A stretch of 64,000 nucleotides of DNA from Myxococcales bacterium (lineage in GTDB: Bacteria > Myxococcota_A > UBA796 > GCA-2862545): contig JAHQVJ010000202.1 of assembly GCA_019634415.1 (NCBI GenBank), forward strand, positions 31,265 through 95,264, given 5' to 3'. A program made the position numbers and the translations under genes. The notes under the pieces were generated by a model. It searched no databases, had not been told where the DNA came from, and saw nothing but the letters and a program-made list of their open reading frames with translations. Positions 1-8,187 of the stretch are shown one piece after another. Positions within the stretch are counted from its first letter, which is position 1; every line of letters starts with the position of its first letter.

Positions 1-1228
1 CGTACCCCAGAGCCTCGAAGTGCGACTGGTAGATCTCCAGCTCGCCGAGCGCGACCGTGGCCGCCTCGATCACCCAGCCCTCGAGGAACTGCCGGAGGTT
101 CTCCGGATCCCGGTCCACGAGCCGTCCTGCGTCGATCTCCGTGACGGTGAGGAACAGCTCGTGGGCGGTCAGGGTGATGGCCCCGCCCTGGAGGCGCACC
201 TCGAGCCAACCCTCCACGTCGCCGACGAGCTCGAGCAGCGACTCTCCCTCGCTCTCCGCCACCAGCGTGGTGCCGCCGAGCTGCATCAGGATGCCGTCGG
301 GCACCATCTGCACCTCGGGTGACTCCGCCAAGGTGAGGCTCACGTCGACGTCGTCTTCGAGCCCCAGGCTCGCCAGCAGGGACACCACCAGGTCGCGCAG
401 CTCCTCGGAGTCCGACGACAGGATCCCCTCGGCCCACGCCGTCCCCATCACGTCCTCCGCCAGGACGTCCGTGAGCCCGATGGCCAGGTGCGAGGCCGCG
501 CGGGGCTCCAGATCGAGGGTGGTGGCCACACCGCCGAGGCCCCCCACGTCGACGTTGGTGGCCACGTACAGCCCCTCGGGGCTGGTGAGGACCTCCTCCG
601 CCGTCACCTCCACCTCGAAGTCTCCGAAGGCGCTGAACAGGAAGCCCTCCGACGTCAGCTCCCCCACGAACTTCGGGAGCTCCTCCTCGGCCACGCCGGC
701 CAGCGCCTCGAGCACCTGCTCACTGGCCAGACTCCACACCAGATCGTCGGGCACCCAGGCGATCTCCGACGAGATGTCGCCGGTCACCGTCATGGCCTGC
801 GGGAAGTACAGGTCCACGGCTCCTGCCTGCACGTCCGCGGCGAGCTCTCCCTGGATGCGCCCGTTGGACAGCTCGATGAACTTCACGTCGAGGTCCACGT
901 CCGGACACAGGTCGAAGAAGTCGGTGTCCCCGACGAGGTTCATGTCCTCGCCACGCGCGGAGGTGACCTCCACGTTCATGTCCATGCCCTGCCAGTCCGC
1001 CAGCAGGGTGACCTGACCGAGACCCACCGACAGGTTGAACCCGTTGATCTGCACCTCGTGGTAGCAACCATCCTTGGGTTCGAACAGTAGATCCGTGGGC
1101 CCGAAGTCCCACTGGGTCCCGGTGACCTGATCGGCGACGAACTGGTACCCATGGGGATGGATCTGAGCCTGCAACCCTCGTTCGACGGGGTTCGACCAGG
1201 CAACGGACAGCAAAACAGACAGAATCAT
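1..1228 (-). CDS. Exported protein of unknown function, partial (left edge)
   Basis: At least 409 residues are visible and the frame runs off base 1 without a stop, so the C-terminus is missing. The ATG at 1226-1228 overlaps the stop of the FadL-like gene upstream (ATGA), so the two are translationally coupled. The N-terminus MILSVLLSVAWS is a short hydrophobic stretch that suggests export, although it lacks the usual positive n-region. The body is acidic and strand-rich, with many alternating hydrophobic/polar runs and only two Cys, at about residues 55 and 108. I do not recognise the family. The alternation and the pairing with a FadL-type porin would suit a periplasmic or outer-membrane lipid-handling protein with a tubular beta fold, but that is inference from context. 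Confidence 0.75.
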   Translation of the reverse strand, partial: MILSVLLSVAWSNPVERGLQAQIHPHGYQFVADQVTGTQWDFGPTDLLFEPKDGCYHEVQINGFNLSVGLGQVTLLADWQGMDMNVEVTSARGEDMNLVGDTDFFDLCPDVDLDVKFIELSNGRIQGELAADVQAGAVDLYFPQAMTVTGDISSEIAWVPDDLVWSLASEQVLEALAGVAEEELPKFVGELTSEGFLFSAFGDFEVEVTAEEVLTSPEGLYVATNVDVGGLGGVATTLDLEPRAASHLAIGLTDVLAEDVMGTAWAEGILSSDSEELRDLVVSLLASLGLEDDVDVSLTLAESPEVQMVPDGILMQLGGTTLVAESEGESLLELVGDVEGWLEVRLQGGAITLTAHELFLTVTEIDAGRLVDRDPENLRQFLEGWVIEAATVALGELEIYQSHFEALGY

Positions 1229-2592
1229 CGGTTCACCTTGGAGGGAACGAACAGCTGCACAGTGGCACCAAACCGCCACAGATCGAGATCGTAGGTTCCG
1301 TCGGGAGAGGGTAGCACCACATCGGGGGCGGGCAGGCCCGACACGCTTCGCTCGGGGGAGATGAAGCTCTCCACCACGCCAGCGACGCGAACCACCGGGT
1401 GCGGCTGCACGGCGGCAGCCAGGCGCAGAGTGATGGTCTCGAAGTCCACGTTGCCGGGATTGACCACCTCGTCGGGCACGGCGGTGGGTCCGTACCAGAC
1501 GCCCCCGCGCAGATCGAGCAGCTCCGTCGTGTCCCAGTGCACCTGCATGCCCGGCACGAGGATGTCGTGCCAGCCGATGAGTCGGGGGTCGTCCCCCTCC
1601 GCGCTGGCCAGGAAGTCCGCCTCGGCGAGCCCCGACAGCTGCAGGACCCCGTCGAAGAGAGGATCCGAGGACGTCAGCGACAGGTCGGAGATCGTCAGGC
1701 CGATCTCGGAGGCCCCACTCCAGCCCACGTACTCCACCTCGGGCAGGAGCGTGACGCGCCCCACGGGCACGCTTCCCGCCAGCATGAAGCTCGCGGGGAA
1801 CGGCATCCGCACCGTGGCCTCGCCAGCGACGAAGGTGTTCAGATCGTTGGCGGGCTCGAGCTCCACCGGCCCCGTCACCGGGATCACCCACTTGGGGCGG
1901 AAGGCGGCGCTCACCTTGACGTCAGCGGGCAGGTTCACCACCGCACCCACCAGCCACGACGCCGACATGCCCGACATCGGGCCCACGCGCTGCTGCCCCT
2001 CGAGCAACGGATCGCCCACGGGCAGCGGGGGGTTGGGGGCCAGCGTGTCGTTGAGCAACGCACCGGCATCCAGCGCGCTGTCGCTGCGGAACTGGAACAG
2101 TCCCAGTCGCAGCCCTGCCCCCAGGATCAGTCGGTCGTGCACCCGAACGGCTGCGGACACGTCGGTCTCGACGAGCTGCAGCGTGGAGCCGATGGAGTAG
2201 AAGCGGTAGGGCCCGTTGGGATCTTCGTCCCCCCCGCGCGAGTACGGGCTGTGCAGGGCGACCCCCAGCCCCACCGGGCCGAGGGGCACCGCGATGCTGC
2301 CGGACGGATGGGGGATCAGATCGAGGGTCCGCTGGGGCACACCGATGCCCAGCACGGTCACGTCGAGATCCTGCGCAAAGAAGCCCACGTCCACGAGGAG
2401 CTCGGGCGAGTCACCCGTGAGCGCAGCCGCGGGGTTGTGGAACAGCCCGCGTGCGCCCGGATCCGCAGGACCGGCAAAGCCGCCTCCCGCCGAGGGCACA
2501 CCACTGCCGCCCACCCCCGCAGCGTGGGTCGCCACGGGACTCAGCAGCGCCAGGGCGGCCACCATCGCGCCGCGCACCCACGTTCCCCCCAC
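1225..2592 (-). CDS. FadL/OmpP1-type outer-membrane transport protein
   Basis: This 455-residue protein begins at a GTG preceded by GGGAG five bases upstream; an internal ATG at 2565 (MVAALALLSP) is an alternative. It has a cleavable signal (ALLSPVATHAAG). The mature N-terminus is the hallmark of the FadL/TodX family: a Gly/Ser/Ala-rich hatch-like segment followed by a D-P-G-A-R-G-L-F-H-N-P-A-A-A-L motif. The rest is a long series of amphipathic strands, consistent with a 14-stranded barrel. FadL proteins move long-chain fatty acids or other hydrophobic compounds across the outer membrane. The length matches the family. It is the first gene of a two-gene unit with the coupled exported protein at 1-1228. 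The actual substrate cannot be told from sequence. Confidence 0.8.
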   Translation of the reverse strand: MGGTWVRGAMVAALALLSPVATHAAGVGGSGVPSAGGGFAGPADPGARGLFHNPAAALTGDSPELLVDVGFFAQDLDVTVLGIGVPQRTLDLIPHPSGSIAVPLGPVGLGVALHSPYSRGGDEDPNGPYRFYSIGSTLQLVETDVSAAVRVHDRLILGAGLRLGLFQFRSDSALDAGALLNDTLAPNPPLPVGDPLLEGQQRVGPMSGMSASWLVGAVVNLPADVKVSAAFRPKWVIPVTGPVELEPANDLNTFVAGEATVRMPFPASFMLAGSVPVGRVTLLPEVEYVGWSGASEIGLTISDLSLTSSDPLFDGVLQLSGLAEADFLASAEGDDPRLIGWHDILVPGMQVHWDTTELLDLRGGVWYGPTAVPDEVVNPGNVDFETITLRLAAAVQPHPVVRVAGVVESFISPERSVSGLPAPDVVLPSPDGTYDLDLWRFGATVQLFVPSKVNR

Positions 2593-2638
2593 ACCGACTC
2601 CCTGTGACGCGCAACACTACACCATCTGAAGGTGAGTT

Positions 2639-2926
2639 ATGCCTCGTAGGGAGAAGCGGGTGGCCGAGGGAACCGATGGCTCGCGGGGCGGCGACCCACG
2701 AGGTCCAGGGCTGTGGACGGCAGGCGCCATCCTCGGAGTGTCTGGGGTGGTGGTGAGCTCGGGAGGCTGCATCGCGGGGCTACTGACCACACCGGGCAAC
2801 GGGATGGGGGAAGGCTACTTCCACTGGATGCTATGCACGGCCATCGGCCTGCTCGTAGCCACGCCGATGCTCCTCTTCTCCGCGATCTTCCTCCTCATGG
2901 CCACCGCGGCCACGAGCAAGCGATGA
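2639..2926 (+). CDS. Small two-helix membrane protein, unknown function
   Basis: 95 residues starting at an ATG with AAGGTGAG just upstream. A basic N-terminal stretch of about 25 residues precedes two hydrophobic segments, roughly residues 26-48 (beginning LWTAGAILGV) and 62-88 (CTAIGLLVATPMLL). It ends in a short Lys/Arg tail. It is divergent from the FadL-like gene across a 46-bp gap. No family is recognised. The good ribosome-binding site and coherent transmembrane pattern argue that it is a real gene rather than chance. Confidence 0.6.
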   Translation: MPRREKRVAEGTDGSRGGDPRGPGLWTAGAILGVSGVVVSSGGCIAGLLTTPGNGMGEGYFHWMLCTAIGLLVATPMLLFSAIFLLMATAATSKR

Positions 2927-2991
2927 TCAGGAACCGTCCCCAGTCTCGCGTCGGGGAGCGGGCATAGCGGTACCCTCGCTGGGGTGGCTTC

Positions 2992-3558
2992 ATGACACAG
3001 ACCATAGTCCAAGCTGATCGTGACTTTCGACCGTTGGCCCTCGTGGGGCTCGCCGGGACGGGAGTCTTGTCCAGTGCCCTGCTCGGCGCCCTCACCAATG
3101 CCATCAACGGCTGGGTGAGCCCGGCGTACTTCCGTCGCGTGTTGCGCTGGGACTTCGACGGGATCTGGGCCGCGGCCGTCGCCCAGGGGATCTTCGAAGG
3201 GCTGCTCTACGGCGTTGTCTTCGCCCTGGTCCTCACCGTCCTCGCGGGCGTGTTCACCAAGGGATCTGCGCGCTTCTCCCTGCTGATGAAGTACCTTGTC
3301 GGGATCTGGCTCGGGGCGCTGGTGGCCTGGGTGTTCGGCGGCGTGGCGGGGATCACGTTGGCCGCCTTGAGCGCCGACCGCTTCCGTGCCATGGTCTACA
3401 CCGCGCCGGAGGATCCCGCGTTGCTCCTACCCTTCGCCTGGGTGGGGGGCAGCATCCAGGGCGTCGTGCTGGGAGGGGTGTTGGCCGTGGGCGTAGGGGT
3501 CGTGCTTCTTCGCGCGGAGTTCGCGAAACAGGCAACATCCCAGCCCGCAGAAGGTTGA
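2992..3558 (+). CDS. Four-helix integral membrane protein, unknown function
   Basis: 188 residues. The protein has a short polar N-terminus and about four membrane segments (near residues 17-37, 62-84, 97-125 and 145-170), separated by a region with R-R-V-L-R-W-D-F at about 47-54. Gly/Ala/Val spacing in the helices is typical of small bacterial membrane proteins. The ATG is preceded by GGGGTGG, a weak ribosome-binding site. It lies 65 bp after the preceding small membrane gene and 69 bp before livG, so it could be co-transcribed with either. I recognise no family and infer no function. Confidence 0.65.
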   Translation: MTQTIVQADRDFRPLALVGLAGTGVLSSALLGALTNAINGWVSPAYFRRVLRWDFDGIWAAAVAQGIFEGLLYGVVFALVLTVLAGVFTKGSARFSLLMKYLVGIWLGALVAWVFGGVAGITLAALSADRFRAMVYTAPEDPALLLPFAWVGGSIQGVVLGGVLAVGVGVVLLRAEFAKQATSQPAEG

Positions 3559-3627
3559 GAGGACGAGCACCCAGTGCCCTGCAAATGCCCAGGGTGCATT
3601 TCGCGCAGCGCTGAGGCAGAATCCCGC

Positions 3628-4386
3628 GTGCTCAGCCTGAACGACGTGACCCTACGCTTCGCTGGCGTGACCGCCTTGGACAGGGTCTCCCTCGACGTGC
3701 CCGAGGGGGAGCTGGTGGCCGTCATCGGCCCCAACGGAGCCGGCAAGACCTCGCTGTTCAACTGCATCTGCGGGCTGTACCACCCTCAAGAAGGCCAGAT
3801 CCGCTTCCAGGACGCCGACCTCACGCGGCTCGCTGCCTGGCGGCGCGCCACCCTCGGCATCGGGCGCATGTTCCAGAACATCGCGCTGTACGACCACCTC
3901 ACCGTGCTCGAGAACCTGATGGTGGGCCGCCACCACCGCTACCGCACCTCGATCCTGCACGACCTGCTGCGCACGCGTCGCTTCCGGCAGGAGGAGATCC
4001 GGCATCGGCAGCACGTGGAGGACATCATCGACTTCCTCGATCTGGCGCTGTACCGCGACACGCCGGCGATGGTGCTGCCCTATGGGCTGCTCAAGCGCGT
4101 GGAGCTCGGACGTGCCCTGGCCACGGAGCCTCGGCTGCTGTTGCTCGACGAGCCCGCCGCTGGCCTGAACCAGGAGGAGACGGAGGACATGGCTCGGTAT
4201 CTCCTCGACATCCGCGAGGAGCTGGGCGTCACGCAGATCCTCATCGAGCACGATCTGTCGTTGGTGCTCGACCTCGCGGATCGGATCGCGGTCTTGGACT
4301 TCGGACGTAAGATCGCTGAAGGCTCGCCCGAAGACATCCGCTCCAACGCCGACGTCTCCGCGGCCTACACAGGAGGGCTGACGTGA
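3628..4386 (+). CDS. livG: Branched-chain amino acid-type ABC transporter ATPase (LivG-like)
   Basis: LivG-type nucleotide-binding subunit of a high-affinity branched-chain amino acid/amide (HAAT) importer. From the GTG at 3628 the protein has 252 residues. A longer frame back to 3574 adds a Cys-rich tail unlike the family, so I prefer 3628. Walker A is GPNGAGKTS at 34-42. The LivG-specific insert after the Q-loop (F-Q-N-I-A-L-Y) is present. The signature region reads LPYGLLKRVELGRAL rather than the usual LSYGxQRRxEIARAL, and Walker B is LLLLDEPAAGLN. Its stop overlaps the next start (GTGA). No LivF partner ATPase lies in the window, so either livG works as a homodimer or livF is elsewhere. 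Confidence 0.9.
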   Translation: MLSLNDVTLRFAGVTALDRVSLDVPEGELVAVIGPNGAGKTSLFNCICGLYHPQEGQIRFQDADLTRLAAWRRATLGIGRMFQNIALYDHLTVLENLMVGRHHRYRTSILHDLLRTRRFRQEEIRHRQHVEDIIDFLDLALYRDTPAMVLPYGLLKRVELGRALATEPRLLLLDEPAAGLNQEETEDMARYLLDIREELGVTQILIEHDLSLVLDLADRIAVLDFGRKIAEGSPEDIRSNADVSAAYTGGLT

Positions 4387-6182
4387 TCCGACCTCTTCCC
4401 GCGCTGCTGCTGGAGCACGCCACCGAGCGCCCCCAGGACGTCGCGCTGCGACACAAGCAGCTCGGCATCTGGAGGCAGATCAGCTGGGCCGAGTACCGCG
4501 ATCGGGTGGCGAGCACCGCCCATGCGCTGCGCGCCTTGGGGGTGGGGCCCGGGGATGCCGTGGCGATCCTGTCGGACAACCGCCCGGAGTGGCTGTACGC
4601 CGATCTGGCGGCCCAGGCCCTCGGTGCCCTGTCCGTCGGCATCTACCAGACGAACCCGGCCCCCGACGTGGCCTACATCCTCTCCCACGCCAAGGTGAAG
4701 GTGCTGGTGTGCGAGGACCAGGAGCAGGTGGACAAGGCCATCGCGGTGGCGGAGGACACCCCGAGCGTGACCGCCGTGCTCTGTGTGGAGACGCGAGGCA
4801 CGCGCGACTACGACGATCCACGGCTGCACTCGTGGGAGGAGGTGATCGCAGAGGGGGCTGCGGCCCACGAGCGAGATCCGGCCTGGTTCGACGAGCTGGT
4901 GTCGCAGCAGGATCCGGACGCTCCGTCGATGGTGGTCTACACGTCGGGTACCACCGGTCCCCCCAAGGGCGCGATGCTCACGGCTCGCAACGCCCTCGCC
5001 GTGATGGACGGCCTCACGGATCGCCTCGGCGCGACTCCCCAGGACCTGATCCTGTCGTACCTGCCGCTGTGCCACGTGGCCGAGAAGATCTACACGGTCT
5101 ACATCCCGCTGTCGGTGGGCTGCGTGGTGCACTTCGGGGAGTCCATCGAGACGGTGGAGCACGATCTCGCCGAGGTCTCCCCCACCATCTTCCTGGGGGT
5201 GCCCCGCATCTGGGAGAAGATGCACGCCAAGGTCACGCTGCGCATGCAGGACAGCTCGTGGCTGAAGCGCCGCCTCTACGACTGGTTCCTGAGTCGCACC
5301 CTGACGCACTGGCACCCCGACCGGGACGGCCGGAGCAACTCCGGATGGCACCGACTCGTCCGCTTCGCCGGGGACCTGTTCGTCTTCCGCTCCCTGCAGG
5401 AGCACCTGGGGCTGCGGCGCTGCCGGCTCCCCTCCAGCGGCGCCGCCCCCATCGCCCCGGACCTGCTGTGCTGGTTCCATGCCGTGGGGATCCCGGTGCG
5501 GGAGGGCTACGGCATGACCGAGTGCGCCGGCGGCACCCACTTCAACCTGCCGGGCAGCAACCGCCTGGGCACGGTGGGATCCACCCTCGAGCCACTCGTC
5601 ACCCGCATCGCCGACGACGGCGAGGTGTTGATCCACGGCCCCGCGGTGTTCGCTGGGTACCTCCACAACGAGGCCGCCACGAAGGAAGCCATCGACGAGG
5701 ACGGCTGGTACCACACCGGCGACATCGGCACGGTCGACGAAGACGGGTTCCTCTCGATCACGGGCCGCAAGAAGGAGATCATCATCACGGCTGGCGGCAA
5801 GAACCTGTCGCCCGAGAAGATCGAGAACGCCCTGAAGCTGTCGCCCTACGTCAAGGAAGCGGTGGCCATCGGCGATGCGCGCAAGTTCATCTCGGCCCTC
5901 GTGCAGATCGACGCCGATGCCGTGGGAGACTGGGCCACGCGCCGCAGCGTGACCTACACCGACTTCGAGGATCTCACCCGTCGGCCGGAGGTGGTCTCGC
6001 TGGTGGAGCAGGAGATCCGCAAGGCGAACGATCAGCTCGCGCGCGTCGAGCACGTGCGGGCGTTTCGGCTCTTCCCGAAGGAGCTGCACCAGGACGACGG
6101 TGAGCTCACGCCCACCCAGAAGGTGCGGCGCCGCAACATCGGCGAGATCTGGGGCCACCTCGTCGAGGAGATCTACGGGTGA
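4383..6182 (+). CDS. Long-chain acyl-CoA ligase (AMP-forming), embedded in the liv operon
   Basis: 599-residue member of the ANL superfamily, of the long-chain fatty acyl-CoA synthetase subgroup (FadD15-like). It should activate a carboxylic acid through an acyl-adenylate and transfer it to CoA. The phosphate-binding motif is YTSGTTGPPKGA, followed by GYGMTE, YHTGDIG and the hinge/A10 region ITGRKKEIIITAGGKN. The catalytic Lys usually found near the C-terminus appears to lie in TPTQKVRRR. The GTG start overlaps the livG stop (GTGA), and its own stop overlaps the livH start. Acyl-CoA ligases inside liv-type operons are common in proteobacteria and suggest that the transporter brings in an organic acid or acyl compound rather than leucine. 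The exact substrate is not predictable. Confidence 0.9.
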   Translation: MIRPLPALLLEHATERPQDVALRHKQLGIWRQISWAEYRDRVASTAHALRALGVGPGDAVAILSDNRPEWLYADLAAQALGALSVGIYQTNPAPDVAYILSHAKVKVLVCEDQEQVDKAIAVAEDTPSVTAVLCVETRGTRDYDDPRLHSWEEVIAEGAAAHERDPAWFDELVSQQDPDAPSMVVYTSGTTGPPKGAMLTARNALAVMDGLTDRLGATPQDLILSYLPLCHVAEKIYTVYIPLSVGCVVHFGESIETVEHDLAEVSPTIFLGVPRIWEKMHAKVTLRMQDSSWLKRRLYDWFLSRTLTHWHPDRDGRSNSGWHRLVRFAGDLFVFRSLQEHLGLRRCRLPSSGAAPIAPDLLCWFHAVGIPVREGYGMTECAGGTHFNLPGSNRLGTVGSTLEPLVTRIADDGEVLIHGPAVFAGYLHNEAATKEAIDEDGWYHTGDIGTVDEDGFLSITGRKKEIIITAGGKNLSPEKIENALKLSPYVKEAVAIGDARKFISALVQIDADAVGDWATRRSVTYTDFEDLTRRPEVVSLVEQEIRKANDQLARVEHVRAFRLFPKELHQDDGELTPTQKVRRRNIGEIWGHLVEEIYG

Positions 6183-7075
6183 CGAGCTTCGTGCAGCTTC
6201 TGTCCTCGGGCCTCGCCCTGGGCGCGGTCTACGCGCTGGTGGCCCTGGGCTTCGTGATCATCTACCGCGCGAGCCAGGTCTTCAACTTCGCTCAGGGGGA
6301 GCTGCTCACGGTGGGCGCGCTGTCGATGGTGTCGCTGCGCAGCGCGGGGCTGCCCTGGGCGGTGGCCGCCGCGCTGTCGATCCTGTTCACCGGCTTGCTC
6401 GCGGCCACCGTGGAGCGGGTGGTGCTGCGACCATTGGTGGGGCGTCCCGTGTTCACCACCGTGATCGTGACCATCTTCGTGGGGTTCCTGATTCGCTCGG
6501 GCGCCCTGCTGGCGTGGGGCAGCGGGACCTACGGGATGCCCACCCCCTGGCCCACCGACGCCACCGTGCAGCTGGGGGAGGCCCGGCTACTCGTCAACGC
6601 CCTGGTCACCGTGGGCGGCTGCCTGGTGGTGCTCGGCGGCTTCTACCTGCTGGTCCGCTTCTCTCGGGTGGGCGTCGCCATGCGCGCCACCGCGAGCGAC
6701 CAGGAGACCGCGCTCGCGCTGGGCATCCCCGTGGGCCGGATCTTCGGGGTGGTGTGGTTCCTGGCGGGAGCCACCGCCGCCATCGGCGGGATCTGTCTGT
6801 CGTTCTTCCCGCGCAGCGCGGACATCTCGCTGGGATTCGTCGCCCTGCGGGCCTTCCCTGCGGTGATCGTGGGGGGGCTCGACTCGGTGTGGGGCACCGT
6901 GCTCGCCGCGGCCGCCCTGGGCGTGCTGGAGGTGCTCACCCAGGCCTACGTCAACCCCAACCTGGGCGCCTTCGGCCACAACTTCCACACCGTGCTGCCC
7001 TACTTCGTGATGGTCGCCGTGCTGGTGGTTCGTCCCTACGGCCTGTTCGGAACCCCCGACGTGGAGCGGGTCTGA
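6179..7075 (+). CDS. livH: Branched-chain amino acid-type ABC transporter permease LivH
   Basis: 298 residues with about eight hydrophobic segments. It is recognisable as LivH from the N-terminal LALGAVYALVALGFVIIYRA, the F-N-F-A-Q-G-E motif, the cytoplasmic coupling loop A-M-R-A-T-A-S-D-Q-E-T-A, and the late V-I-V-G-G-L-D-S motif. It forms the translocation pore with LivM. The GTG start at 6179 overlaps the ligase stop, and its stop (7073-7075) shares one base with the livM start, so it is strictly coupled to both neighbours. The length is normal for the family. Confidence 0.93.
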   Translation: MTSFVQLLSSGLALGAVYALVALGFVIIYRASQVFNFAQGELLTVGALSMVSLRSAGLPWAVAAALSILFTGLLAATVERVVLRPLVGRPVFTTVIVTIFVGFLIRSGALLAWGSGTYGMPTPWPTDATVQLGEARLLVNALVTVGGCLVVLGGFYLLVRFSRVGVAMRATASDQETALALGIPVGRIFGVVWFLAGATAAIGGICLSFFPRSADISLGFVALRAFPAVIVGGLDSVWGTVLAAAALGVLEVLTQAYVNPNLGAFGHNFHTVLPYFVMVAVLVVRPYGLFGTPDVERV

Positions 7076-8157
7076 TGCCCAGTCGTTCACTGGTCACCAG
7101 CTACGACCAGGATCTGAACCGGTTCGAGGACCGGTGGCAGCTCATCGGCCTCGGAGTGCTGCTGGTGATCCTCGTCGCCTGGCCGGCAGTGGTCCCGCCT
7201 CGCTGGGTCACCATCGCCGTGCAGGCCTGCACCGCCATCGTGGGCGCCCTGTCCCTGATGATCCTGACGGGGTTCGCGGGCCAGATCAGCCTGGGCCACG
7301 CTGGATTCCTGGCGGTGGGCGCCTACACGGCGGCCATGCTGGGGGTGCACGGCCACGTGCCCTTCTGGCTGTGCATGCCCGTCTCCGGGCTGGTGGCCGC
7401 CGGCTTGGGACTGCTGGTGGGCCCCTTCGCGCTGCGGCTCCGCGGGCTGTACCTCGCCATCGTGACCCTGGGCCTGCTGTTCGTGGTGGATCACGTGCTG
7501 CTGTCGCTGCCCGAGTGGTCGGGCGGCGTGTCGGGCACCACGGTGCCGATGCACCTGTGGTTCACCGATCCGGCGTCGGGATCGGGCCAGTACGGCCGCT
7601 TCGACATCGGGGTGGACCTCACCTTCAGCCAGCGGCTGTACGTGCTCTACGTGCCTCTGGCCGTCGCCGCCACGCTGTTCAGCCAGAACGTGCGACGCTC
7701 GCGGCTGGGGCGCTCGATGATCGCCGTGCGCGACTCCGATCTGGCAGCCACGGCCTTGGGGATCCGGCCCGCCCGAGCCAAGGTGACGGCCTTCGTGATC
7801 AGCTCGTTCATGGCCGGCGTGGCGGGCTCCATGTTCGCCTTCCAGCAGCAGTACCTCACGGTGCACCCGCCCTTCGATCTGAACATGAGCGTGCAGTACA
7901 TCGCCATGATCGTGCTGGGCGGCGTGGGCACCGTCTTCGGAGGGGTCGCAGGGGCCGTGGCCTTCGTGCTGCTCTCTCCGCTGGCCGAGATGCTAGGGAG
8001 AAACCTTCCGTTGCTCTCGGGACTGTCGAGTGCACAGCAGTCCACGATCATGTTCAGCACCTTGGTGATCGTGGTGCTGGTGGTGGAGCCCCTCGGCCTG
8101 TATGGCGTGTGGCTCCGGGTGAAACGCTACTTTGTCGCGTGGCCCTTCCGGTATTGA
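7075..8157 (+). CDS. livM: Branched-chain amino acid-type ABC transporter permease LivM
   Basis: 360 residues starting at the ATG that overlaps the livH stop (TGATG). It has about ten hydrophobic segments. The LivM motif GFAGQISLGHAGF lies at about 62-74, the coupling loop S-M-I-A-V-R-D-S-D-L-A-A-T-A-L-G follows around residue 215, and V-L-G-G-V-G-T-V-F-G-G is near the end. It pairs with LivH. It is the last gene of the tightly overlapped liv cluster. The next gene, 30 bp on, encodes a sigma-54 activator rather than the expected LivF or periplasmic binding protein. Confidence 0.93.
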   Translation: MPSRSLVTSYDQDLNRFEDRWQLIGLGVLLVILVAWPAVVPPRWVTIAVQACTAIVGALSLMILTGFAGQISLGHAGFLAVGAYTAAMLGVHGHVPFWLCMPVSGLVAAGLGLLVGPFALRLRGLYLAIVTLGLLFVVDHVLLSLPEWSGGVSGTTVPMHLWFTDPASGSGQYGRFDIGVDLTFSQRLYVLYVPLAVAATLFSQNVRRSRLGRSMIAVRDSDLAATALGIRPARAKVTAFVISSFMAGVAGSMFAFQQQYLTVHPPFDLNMSVQYIAMIVLGGVGTVFGGVAGAVAFVLLSPLAEMLGRNLPLLSGLSSAQQSTIMFSTLVIVVLVVEPLGLYGVWLRVKRYFVAWPFRY

Positions 8158-8187
8158 GCAGAAGGGAGAGGCCACGAGGGAGATGTC

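Noticed and set aside
57..1016. Long plus-strand open frame rich in Ser/Thr/Arg
   Set aside because: It is a shadow of the partial minus-strand gene; its composition is biased, and it has no ribosome-binding site or domain.
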